Shown here one piece after another: positions 46,656 to 57,300 of a DNA stretch of 64,000 nucleotides. Made by a program: the position numbers and the translations under genes. The stretch is from Mesorhabditis belari (Eukaryota > Nematoda > Chromadorea > Rhabditida > Rhabditidae). The notes under the pieces were generated by a model that saw nothing but the letters and a program-made list of their open reading frames with translations, ran no database searches and was not told the DNA's origin. The first letter of the stretch is position 1; every line of letters begins with the position of its first letter. Location of the stretch: assembly GCA_958450365.1 (NCBI GenBank), contig CAUEEP010000877.1, positions 420,001-484,000 of the forward strand, written 5' to 3'.

Positions 46656-47174
46656 TTGGGTTGGTGAATTGAAAACTGCGGGCTATTGTCATATGTGACA
46701 GTTTGAGCACTTTCTTCAAAAGAAACCCATTTTGTTGTCAATGGAAAAGTTGTAGGAAATCAAAAATTAAGCTTATATCCAAATTTTCAGAACGATTCAA
46801 AACTGGTTTTCAAGAAATGCTAAATTTACGAATTTTCACAAAACTTGCATTTTAAGCGAAACTACTAAGTGGATCTTTTTGGAAATTTGGCTATAAGCCT
46901 AATTTTTGATTCTCTACAACTTTTCTATTGACACCAAAATGGGTTTCTTTTGAAAAAAAGTGCTCAAACTGGGACATCTCCAGTCCTCCATTTTTGAGTC
47001 TCACACTTGTCTCACACACAAACCAAAATCCTACTACGAAAGAGGAATCCGCAAATTGCCTGTAAAATGGGCAGAAGTCGTCAATAATAATGGAAATTAT
47101 TTGGAATGAATTGATGGCTTTATGTTGAATAAATTTTAGTTCAAAGTCCGGCAGTTTTCAATTCACCAACCCAA
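46656..47174. mobile_element. mariner-derived MITE, copy 1 (519 bp)
   Basis: Ends TTGGGTTGGTGAATTGAAAA and complement, TA on both sides. Its last about 150 bp are nearly identical to the 3' end of the mariner at 28-1010, including the end of the transposase gene. The rest is a second inverted segment around AAGTTGTAG and GGGTTTCTTTTGA motifs. Confidence 0.92.
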
Positions 47175-47179
47175 TACGA

Positions 47180-47945
47180 TTTAAAAATCTCAATTTGACT
47201 ACGTCAAAATGAATTCGCAGAATTAGATCGATGTCTTGAAGAGCTTGAAGATCTTGAAGACATATCTGCTCCCTGTTATTAGACAAAATCCAACCATGGG
47301 TTAAGGAATTTTCACAAGATAGCGTTTCAATTCAAAATTAACAACCAAAGCTCTCTTGTAAGTAGAGAATGTGCCACAAAATACTTTCTTTCTAAGGTTT
47401 CCCAAAGACGTTCAATCGGATTAAGATCAGGATTCTGACTTGGCCAATCCATGACATCAAAATTTTGGTGAATCAACCATTGCTGCACAAGAGCTCGATG
47501 TTTCAAATCGTTGTCGTCTTGAAAAACAAAGTTTTAAGGCATAATCTGTTGAACGTATGGTAGCGTATGATTTTGTAAAAGATCTAGATACACTCTTTGC
47601 TCTATTATTCCAACAATTTACTTTAGCAGTACGATTCCGTGAGAAGAAAACCCTCTACAAACCATAACACCACCATTACAGTCGGGAGCAAGTACTTGGA
47701 ACCAAATCTTTGGTTGACTTGCCTTCGAATAAACTTGGTTCCATCTCATTCAAACATCATAAACTTGCTTTCATCGGAAAAAAAGGAAATCACGTCAAAG
47801 CACGTCCAAAGCTGATGGTTTATGGCGAACTTGACCCGGGCTTTGCGGATCTTTGCAGAAATCAATGGTTTCTTTGCTAGAAGTCCTCCAAATAATCCAG
47901 CATGATCCAAAAGTCGCTGCACAATACGAGGACTTATAGAATTTT
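47180..47945 (-). pseudogene. Tc1-like transposase, degenerate
   Basis: On the minus strand the blocks LFGGLLAKKPLISAKIRKAR, FFSDESKFMMF (first Asp), a frame-shifted middle, and DWPSQNPDLNPIERLWETLE (with the catalytic Glu) followed by KYFVAHSLLTRELWLL are readable. Several stops and shifts separate them. The C-terminal part with its flank is repeated in inverted orientation at about 53150-53365. Confidence 0.8.
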
Positions 47946-47949
47946 ATCA

Positions 47950-48069
47950 ATGAAAATGCATTTATTCATATTTTTTATTATAATTTTAAAATTAGATTCT
48001 GTTTCAGTTCCATTTCGGACTTTTAGACGATTAGATATAGCATTTATTCTCGGAATAAACAGTCATGAT
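47950..48069 (+). CDS. Signal-peptide exon of an unknown secreted protein
   Basis: Starts MKMHLFIFFIIILKLDSVSV, a clear signal peptide, then PFRTFRRLDIAFILGINSHD and a donor near 48074. RLDIAFILG recalls the first strand of von Willebrand A or nematode C-type-lectin-associated domains, but the evidence is thin. Further exons were not recognised between 48080 and 49120. A dead copy of this exon is at 46556. Confidence 0.4.
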
Positions 48070-48119
48070 CAGGTGAAATTAACTTTTTGGGAAAGTAATA
48101 TCTCTACTTGGTAAATGAA

Positions 48120-49125
48120 ATGAATGAAGCGATTCTGAAACTTTGGCACAATCAGCTCATTTTTAGACAAAATCAGATCCGGAACCTGGTGCTAAAGTGC
48201 TAAAGGTGAAAAATTTAGATTTTACAACTTATTACTTAATAACTCATTTGTGACAAAGCCATTGCTTTATCTTTTGGGTCAAAGCTAGTGCTTGTGAAAA
48301 TTTCGTCAGACCAAATCGGAAATTTCAACCCCAGAAGCACTTTGGAAATAAAAGTAAGCCTGGATTCGGATTCCTCATCCATTCGGAAAACCCGGGTTGC
48401 AAATTTGCAGCTTAATCTAGTAAAAACTTATACCAATTTCAAATGGCCCTATTGTTGTGCAAAAGTCATTCAAGATTTTGATTTTTTTAAATTTCTTGCT
48501 AAACTTTCACTTGTCAACTTTTAGTTTTCATCGTGTAGAAATGCAAAAAAAAACAAAAAATTCCAACAATCTTCACACCTCCGAAATTCACGAAAATTTA
48601 AACCAGTTGAAACCCGTTTCTGCAAAAGTTAAACCCGAATTTCATTTACACGGTCGAATTTCATTTACACGAATTTCATTTATTCTCGGTCGAATTTCAT
48701 TTACACAAAATTTGCAAAAATTTAGAGCTAAAACTGGATAAACTGATGCTTACTTAAGCAAGAAAACGTTAAGAAATTAATTCTAATAGTGATTGTTATA
48801 AAAATAATGAAAAAAAGGTAAAACATGACCATTCCATATTAAAGTTTGTCTGCCTGATAAAGAATTTCTGAAATTCTCTCCACCTGTTCCTGCCGGTTTG
48901 TTTCATTTAAAATCTCCAGTTTCAGTGGTTTTGCTTGACAAGAAATTATCGAGAATCATTATATCACAAATTGGGCTCAAAATTGTTGCTGTGGCTGAGC
49001 CAAGCAAATCAGTTAGCTGTCATAGTGTCATGGTTGTTCCAAGCAAGTCTAATCCCTCAATTTTAGGCTCCTTACCAAACCGAATTAAATCAAGCTTTTA
49101 AATAATTAATTCACAATTTCAGACT
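48120..49125. other. No recognisable gene
   Basis: AT-rich frames without motifs. Short direct repeats of GAATTTCATTTAC occur at 48640-48710. Confidence 0.45.
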
Positions 49126-49129
49126 ACAG

Positions 49130-49640
49130 TCATGCATAAACGTATTGGCTTGGCTTTCGTGCACTTTTCAACTCCAATAAGTCCAAATTATTAAAAATTA
49201 CAGAAAAAATTTCAACAGTAGTTTTGTAGCATTTTTATCTAGTTTTCAAAAAAGATAACAAGTCTTTATTTTTAAAATAATATAACAAAAAAAAGGAAAG
49301 CTGAGTGAAAAAAGGTAGACAAAAATATTGGTCTCTAGAGTGAAAGAAGAAAAAAATCAATATTTTGTAGGTCCTCCTTTGGTTGCAATCACTGCCTCAA
49401 TTCTTCTTGGCATAGATCTTACAAAATTCGTGGCCCAATCGTTGTTCAAAGTTGTCGAATGAAGATCTAAAGTTCGACATTTGAAGGAAATAGCTTCCCT
49501 TTCAGTTTCGACTTCGACTCCACTTCGTAAGTGCTCTATTACATTCAAATCGGGGCTGTAAGGAGGAGCTGCAAGGAGGAATTTTGTGCATGAATGACTA
49601 AACAACGTAAAGTTAAGTGGAATAAATATTTGAATGAACT
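49130..49640 (-). mobile_element. Tc1-like transposon remnant
   Basis: The minus-strand frame at 49605-49357 reads AAPPYSPDLNVIEHLRSGVE and ends SMPRRIEAVIATKGGPTKY, the C-terminus of a Tc1-family transposase. The catalytic Glu is present in NVIEHL; the N-terminal half is missing. It lies immediately past the end of the aminopeptidase-like gene. Confidence 0.8.
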
Positions 49641-49673
49641 GGCAACACGCTGATTAGCTTTGAAATAAATGAA

Positions 49674-52147
49674 TCAATGCATTGAAATTTGGTTTTGTAA
49701 GTAGAGAAGAGCCGTGCTTTCGGCGACCGTTTCTTTCTCGTTTAGCACGGAGAGACCGGGCTGATTGGAAGTCGTGTGATTGGGGATGACAACAACGTCT
49801 AAGTTTGAATCTTTTAAAGAATAGTAGAGCTTGATAGCTATCCTGTATCTGAGTTTTTGAAAATCTCGATATTTGTACAAGTTTTCCATTTTCAGCCGAC
49901 CAAACAGAATATGGAAATCCGTCAATTAGACTTTAATTAAAATTCAAATCAATTCAGCCTTGTCAGCTGAATAATTTTCATTTCACTTTTTCAAATAGAA
50001 TTGTTAGCCTTCTTTTCAACTTTCAATGCTCTAAATTCTTGAAATTTCTACTTTCAATTTTTTAAGACCCACCAAGTTTCCCAATTTGATACGCCGAGTC
50101 ATCCATAAACTGTTTAATCCTTGACAAGCTCACATTCGATAAAAGCTCAGTGTTAAAGTAAACTGTTAGCTAAATTATTCAATTTTTATTAGTAATAAGC
50201 TAAATACCTTAAAATTATCATCATTTGAAGAAATCGATGGATAATCGGTGAGCGCAAACGAGACTTGGCCGGGTTGAATGGATTGGATTGGTTCAAAAGT
50301 ATCCTCAATGAAATCACTGGACCTGGAACAGAAGAGAAATTGTTTCTGTTTGTTCTAAGGCTTTTATTTTGTAACTTTAAAAAATTTATGCTAACTTACA
50401 TAGCTTTTGTGTTTGTGACAACAAAATTGCTCAATGCTTTCAGTGAATAATGGTGCCGAATGTGCATTGTAAAGTTTGCTGAATAGTTTGGAGTATCGAA
50501 GCATGGAAACGCATATCGACAGCCCTTGGGTGAGAAACGGTCGTTCACGAAGATGAGACCAAATCTGAAAATGAGAACTTTGTTGGTAACGATCAGATTC
50601 TCCTGGCTATAAGATATGACCAGCCAGGTCATGCCTTATAGCCAGGTAGCCAGGTAGCCTTATAGCCAGGCCAGGTTATGTCTTATTTCCCCATGTCATG
50701 GCCATGTCAGAGCCAAGTCAGGGTTTGACCAGGGCCAAACAAGGGTCAGACCATGAGTAGGGCCTAGACATGGGAAAATTCCAACCCGAACATAATACCA
50801 CATTCATTTTCTCAGTCACTGCTTGACCGATTGCTCTGAAATTTTGTCTACAAACAGAGAATGTCAATTTCTATTTGTAAACAAAATCTCAGAGTAATCG
50901 GTCAAGAGATGGCTGAGAAAACGAAGGTGGAATTAGGTTCTGGTTGGAATTTTCCCATGTCTAGCCTGGGTTAGCTTGAAAACCTGGCCTAGGACCAGAC
51001 GATTGATTGAATTGAGTACTCGGTTTACAAAATCAAATTTATCTCTAGGATTTGTCAATATCATAACACTAGTGGATATTGAGAAAAGTATTTAATGCCT
51101 TATTTATCAACAAGTCTTTCTAAATATCTTGAACTATTAAGGCAGCAGCTCAACTTTTTCTCTAAAGCCTACCTATTTGTTCCATTCACTTGATAAGAGT
51201 ATTCAACGATTTCCGCATTAAAGATTCCATTGAATTTGATGAGCACATAATAATCACTGTGCATCGAAAAGTTTTGACCGGGAATGAATGATTGAATTTC
51301 GCTCTGAAACGATTGAAAGCTGAGCAAATATTTCGGTTTACCTCGCTATTATACGGTCCTTTCTTTAATGAAATCTGTTTTCCATTGGAGAAGAGTTGAT
51401 AAGAGAGGAGATCCAAATTGGCTCCTCGATGCAAATAAAGTCTTTGGGTTTCTTCTTGTGGAGTGAAAGAGATGTTGACTGTACCAATAAAACCCTGGAA
51501 TAAGTGTTGAGTTATGAAATCTCTTGTTCGAAGGTTAGCAAAGTTACATCAGTTTCATCCCTCATTGCAAATGACCCACAACTTCCCCAAGTATTGCACA
51601 AAAGACTTGAGACTCTGCCAAGCGCAAATGTATAGGATTTTGCCCTTTCTCAAAAGATGAATAGCAGCAGCTTGTTGTAATGTTGTTGTTGTTGTGTTTG
51701 ACACTTAAAAAAACACAAAAGGCTTAGCCTACTTGTACATGCTATTCTCTAGGACTGAGTTATTATTTGAAAAGCAGTTTATGTAAACTTTTGCTTTTTA
51801 TTCTATGAATACAAGTTTACTCACCGTTGAGCTCAATGTGTTCTCTGTTTTAAAATCCAAATGAACAGAGTATCCATTGGGTGAATTTATCGACGGCAAG
51901 CTTGATGGAACTTCTTCACGACGGATATCTTTTTGATTCAATGTTAAGAACAGAATCAATGCATAAATAAATCTAAAACAGAATTATTCTTTTAATCCAC
52001 TCGTAAATCTAAAACTTACGAGCAAACAGTCACCACGAGAAGCCAGGTGACAAAAATCTTTGGCGAGCATTCGAAGTCAGACAAAAAAAGAAATCCTCTT
52101 TTCTTTTTAAAGAATTTAAATGTTTTGAAGGATTTAAATTGAACCAT
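49674..52147 (-). CDS. M1 aminopeptidase-like protein, truncated before the catalytic site
   Basis: Exons 52147-52020, 51972-51825, 51494-51342, 51303-51173, 50564-50400, 50322-50208, 50169-50069 and 49848-49674 join in phase to 371 residues. A cytoplasmic basic stretch is followed by a signal anchor (FVTWLLVVTV...YALILFLTL, about 33-55), then the beta-rich N-terminal domain of M1 peptidases: FTPQEETQRLYLHRG, VNDRFSPKGCRYAFPCFDTP (family: ARxxFPCxDEP), KALSNFVVT and LDVVVIPNHTTSNQPG. The last replaces the substrate-binding GAMEN block. The frame stops after NQISMH. Active members are 750-950 residues and continue into HExxH...E. So this is a pseudoenzyme remnant or a shortened protein of unknown use, on the cell surface if made. 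Confidence 0.8.
50764..50964. repeat. Palindromic MITE, copy 2
   Basis: CTAGACATGGGAAAATTCCA and its complement form the ends; the inner GAAATTTTGTCTA pair matches the element at 45958. It lies in intron 4 of the aminopeptidase-like gene. Confidence 0.8.
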
Positions 52148-52378
52148 TTACATTTTACAAGTCAAATAATAAATATTGAATAGAAATAAAGGATAAGAAA
52201 ATGGTCAGCAAGTCCTTCCTTCATCAACAAACAATGGATCTTGAGTGGGGCTGTCCATGAGAGAGAAAGAGAAAACGCTTTTTGTTTTGATGATTCAGCC
52301 ATAGCTTTGAGAAAAGATGTTCTTAAAAAACGCTATCATCCAAGAATATAAAATGAAATGAAAAGTTGAATTGAAAAT

Positions 52379-52830
52379 GGGATTGATATTAAGTTTTGTC
52401 TCGAGAGCCTCCAACTCTCTACTTCTTTGGCTCCAAGCGAAACAAGCGGCAAGTTCTTGACAAAGATACTCTCAAAAGAAGGCTTATTTTACGTGAAAAA
52501 CTCTCCCCAAGTTTTGTGGGGCAATGTTAGACATCAGTTTTGCTGCTCTAAGCTGAGAGCTTCAGAATAGGGGCGCCCAATTATGCAAACTCGGTTTTTC
52601 GACTGTAACTCGACGCCCATTTATTCAATTCTCCTAATTTCATATTTCTATGAAATTTCAAGTTAATTACATCAATTTCAATCCTTCTGATTCCAAGTGT
52701 GAGCTACTAGAGATTTGGAAATGGGATTAATATTATGTTGTCGAGTTGTCTCGAGAGCCTCCAACTCTATGACTTCTTTGACTCCAAGCGAATCAAGCGG
52801 CAAGTTCTTGACGAAGAAATCCGAAAAACT
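52379..52830 (+). repeat. Direct duplication of about 95 bp
   Basis: GTCTCGAGAGCCTCCAACTC and the following ...CAAGCGGCAAGTTCTTGAC occur at about 52396 and again at 52750. In the second copy a frame MGLILCCRVVSRASNSMTSL continues for 70 codons; no family recognised. Confidence 0.6.
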
Positions 52831-53149
52831 TTACCCATCCCGAGCGAAAAGTGACATCAAAAGCTTTTTCCTCAATTACTGCCACGAAACTGCGGCTACA
52901 TCTCGTTGCCGAGCAATCTCTGGACCAAAATTGTCATAAAATATTTAAACTTCGTGATTTGGGGTCATTTCCCTCATTGCTGTCTTGTCGAAAAAACTGA
53001 ATCTGATTGATTTTAAAAAATATAAAAGAGAGTGTGACAATTCTAATTGAAATTTCTGATGAAGAGGAGACGAGAAGAAACCTTCATTTGTTATCGTCAA
53101 ATTGTCTCAATTGGAGCTTTTGCTTTAGCATTGTTATATTTGTGGAGGA

Positions 53150-53868
53150 AATATCATATTTTGTGGCACATTCTCTACTTACAAGAGAGCTTTGGTTGTT
53201 AATTTTGAATTGAAACGCTATCTTGTGAAAATTCCTTAACCCATGGTTGGATTTTGTCTAATAACAGGGAGCAGATATGTCTTCAAGATCTTCAAGCTCT
53301 TCAAGACATCGATCTAATTCTGCGAATTCATTTTGACGTAGTCAAATTGAGATTTTTAAATCGTATTGGGTTGGTGAATTGAAAACTGCCGGACTTTGAA
53401 CTAAAATTTATTCAACATAAAGCCATCAATTCATTCCAAATAATTTCCATTATTATTGACGACTTCTGCCCATTTTACAGGCAATTTGCGGATTCCTCTT
53501 TCGTAGTAGGATTTTGGTTTGTGTGTGAGACAAGTGTGAGACTCAAAAATGGAGGACTGGAGATGTTCCAGTTTGAGCACTATCTTCGAAAGAAACCCAT
53601 TTTGGTGTCAATAGAAAAGTTGTAGAGAATCAAAAATTAGGCTTATAGCCAAATTTCCAAAAAGATACACTAGTAGTTTCGCTTAAAATGCATGTAAATT
53701 TAGTATTTCTTGAAAACCAGTTTTTGAATCGTTCTGAAAATTTGGATATAAGCTTAATTTTTGATTCGCTACAACTTTTCCATTGACATCAAAATGGGTT
53801 TCTTTTGAAGAAAGTGCTCAAACTGTGACATATGACAATAGCCGGCAGTTTTCAATTCACCAACCCAA
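53150..53868. repeat. Inverted duplicate of 46656-47390, including a mariner MITE
   Basis: The MITE at 53366-53868 (503 bp, TA-flanked) and about 215 bp of Tc1-like flank to its left mirror the MITE and right flank at 46656-47390. Both MITE and flank are shared, so this is one inverted duplication and not two insertions. The pair encloses the aminopeptidase-like gene. Confidence 0.88.
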
Positions 53869-54320
53869 TATTTACTCATTCCATTAGGTCATTCTTAAAA
53901 AGTACATTCTTGAAAAAGATTGAAAAAAGATTTAAATTCTTAAAAAAATTTTGAGATTTTGGCTCTGGCCTTAAAAAAACATTTTTCTAAAACTTAATAA
54001 AGCTCTACAAAGAAACCCAACGTTTTTAGAGTATTCAGATTTTTTTAAAACAAAACAATCTCCTTTTTACAATTAGTCACATCTCTCATTCTCTTCATGA
54101 CCTTGACTGTCTTTTTTTCAATCAATCATCGATAACCCCTTTATCTTTCTTTCCGCTCATAATCTTTTTCATAAATCCAAATTTTATTATTACGAAAAAT
54201 AAGCCTTTTGTTGTTTTTTTATATCTTTTGTTTTTTGTTTTTCGAAAATTGATCAAAACTCTTGGCTAGACAACACTTGTTTACCAATTGTTTTGCTCAA
54301 AAAGCCAATTTTTAGAGATA

Positions 54321-57300
54321 ATGGTTCAAAAGCTTTTCGATATGTTGGAATGGCACAACGTGCACACACCGCTTTTTCTTTCGACTTGGCTCTTGGCGAT
54401 AATTTTATGTAAAATTTGTGAGTTTTACGGAGAAATGACAAGATTTACGGAAAAATTCTAATCAGAATCGTTTTAGTTTTCCATCACAATCATAAAATTG
54501 CAAGCAAATTTCCCGAGTCGGCTTTGTTAATCGTTTTGGGTTTGATTGTGGGATTTATCGTTGATCAAATATGGCTTCTCGATGTATATATGCATCCAGG
54601 TTTGGGTTTTTTTACATTCAAACTAGACATGACCGCTACAAACTACAAGATCAGATTACAAACGCTTGTAGAAATGCGTAGAATAGCTATTTTTACAAGC
54701 TGTTTTTACCAAAAAATCGAGCCAAATCTGGGCTTTTGAATGACACTAAGATCAAGCCAATCCACCATCAAGCCAATCCATCCAGCCAATCATTGCATCG
54801 TTCAAAAAGCTTACCCGAAAAATTCGATAAGAATTTAGCTTCAGTTTCTTTCTGACAATTTTCCAGACACTATTCTTGCTGATTTTCAACTCCAAGGCCA
54901 TCTTTCGGATCGAACGAGTCGGGTTTCGTCGGATTTTGCATTGGATTTTTTTGCGTTCTCAGGCATCACAGCAGGTTTACGACCTCTTTCCTGTCGTTGA
55001 GGCGTGTTTCCAAGTTCCTTGTAGCGTTTAATTGCATCGTAGACTGTGCTTCGCTTGTAGCTGGTCGTTTGAACAATTTTAACTGGCTTAATTCCACGTT
55101 TGAATAGCTCGATCACTGTGATCCTCATCTTTTCTCGATCCATTGCTGGCGAACGGCAAACCCTGAAAAGCAAAATTGTTTTTTAAAACAAAAATACATT
55201 AGAAAGTATGATAAAACAAAAAGTGCAACATAATAAAACAAGTGTTAAAAAACTTTTTTAAAGAATCTGGGTTATTGTGGACACCCTGTAAATAGCATGT
55301 TATCAGAGTAGAGATGATGAATTGGTCTGATCTTGGTGTTATTCAAAAACCTAAAGTTGGCTCAATTTTTTGGTAAAAACAGTTTGTAAGAATAGCTATT
55401 CTACACATTTCTACAAGAGTTTGTAGTTTGATCTTGTAGTTTGATCTTGTTTGTAGTCTGATCTTGTAGTTTGTAGTGTCCACGTCTAATTCAAACCTGT
55501 GCTTTTATGTTCCAACCGGGCTCTAGGCCTTGTAAAACAGGTTAGGTCAGGTAAAGAAAGGCAGAAGTCAGGTCAGCCTTGTTTCTGACGGACCCAAATA
55601 CTATCTGTGGATTAGTCAAGCAGTGCAAAGCCAGACAAGCCAGACCAAACAAGTCCAGAAGCTAGGCCAAGAGCTGACTTCTGATCTGGGCCAAGAGATT
55701 CAATGAGTCGTCCTACATTTTGACATACATTTGTTTTAAAAGGGTTTAATTCTACGTTTTAAATAGAATCATTTGGTTCATTTGGTTCAATTTTTCACCA
55801 TTTTTGTTAATTCATGGACAATCGGTAAACAAAGGACGTTTATAACGTAAGGGTTCATTTTTTTTTGGTTTCAAAGCTGAATGAAATGCTGCCTGGCTAA
55901 CTTAATGCAATGATTTAGCAATGTAGGATTAAAAATGAACTGTAAAATAAAGCTTTATTATTAATCTTTTATTCAGATCTTTTCTTTCTCTACCTCCTCC
56001 CACCAATCGCTCTCGATGCCGGTTATTTCCTACCAAATTCGGCATTTTTCTCAAATTTTTGGACAATAATTCTGTATGCTGTAGCTGGAACAATATTCAA
56101 CATACTAACGATAGGTAAATCAATTTAAAAAATTAGAATATTTATTTTTAGGTGGCACAATTTGGATGTTCGAGAGTTGGTATGATCACCATTTGGGGAT
56201 TCTCGATATAATGCTTTTCTCGACTCTCATTTCAGCCGTTGATCCAGTTGCTGTGCTTTCCGTTTTTGAAGAAATTCATGTCAATCAAGTATCACAAAAT
56301 TTCTAATTCATTTTTCAATGCAAACTTAGTTGCTCTACATTTGTGTCTTCGGGGAATCGCTGCTGAACGATGCGGTAACAATTGTAAGTGCCTGAATTGA
56401 TTCTAAAAATTGTTGTTGTAAAACTTATTCAGGTGCTCTATCATTCTTTCATTGGCATGGTGAAAATCGGGCCTGCGAACATTATGATTACTGATTTTCT
56501 CATGGCTTTTCTGTCTTTTTTGATGGTTTCTATGGGTGGAGTGTTGATCGGACTTGTCTTCGTCTGCATCACGGCGATTATGACCAAGTAAAGAAAAAAA
56601 AAGAAACGCTAACATTGATTCAAGTACAGGGTGGCTCATAATCTGTGTTACGCCTTATATGAAGGCAAATTAGATCGACAATATGTCAGATTGCTTAAAG
56701 TTTGTTATATTGGGTTGGTGAATTGAAAACTGCGGGACTTTGAACTAAAATCTATCCAACATAAAACCACCAATTCATTCCAAATAATTTCCATTATTAT
56801 TGACGACTTCTGCCCATTTTACAGGCAATTTGCGGATTCCTCTTTCGTAGTAGGATTTTGGTTTGTGTGTGAGACAAGTGTGACTCAAAAATAAAGGACT
56901 GGAGATGTCCCGGTTTGAGCATTTGAGCACTTTCTTCAAAAGAAATCCATTTTGGTATCAATAGAAAAGTTGTAGAGAATCAAAAATTAGGCTTAAAGCC
57001 AAATTTCCAAAAAGATACACTTAGTAGTTTCGCTTAAAATGCAAGTTTTGTGAAAATTCGTAAATTTGGCATTTCTTGAAAACCAGTTTTTGAATCGTTC
57101 TGAAAATTTGGATATAAGCTTAATTTTTGATTCTCTACAACTTTTCCATTGACACCAAAATGGGTTTCTTTTGAAGAAAGTGCTCAAACTGTCACATATG
57201 ACAATAGCCGGCAGTTTTCAATTCACCAACCCAATATTAGAGAGAATGCGGTATGCATGCTGCCAGACGATTTTATTTACGGAGCTTCTAATAGCCCTAA

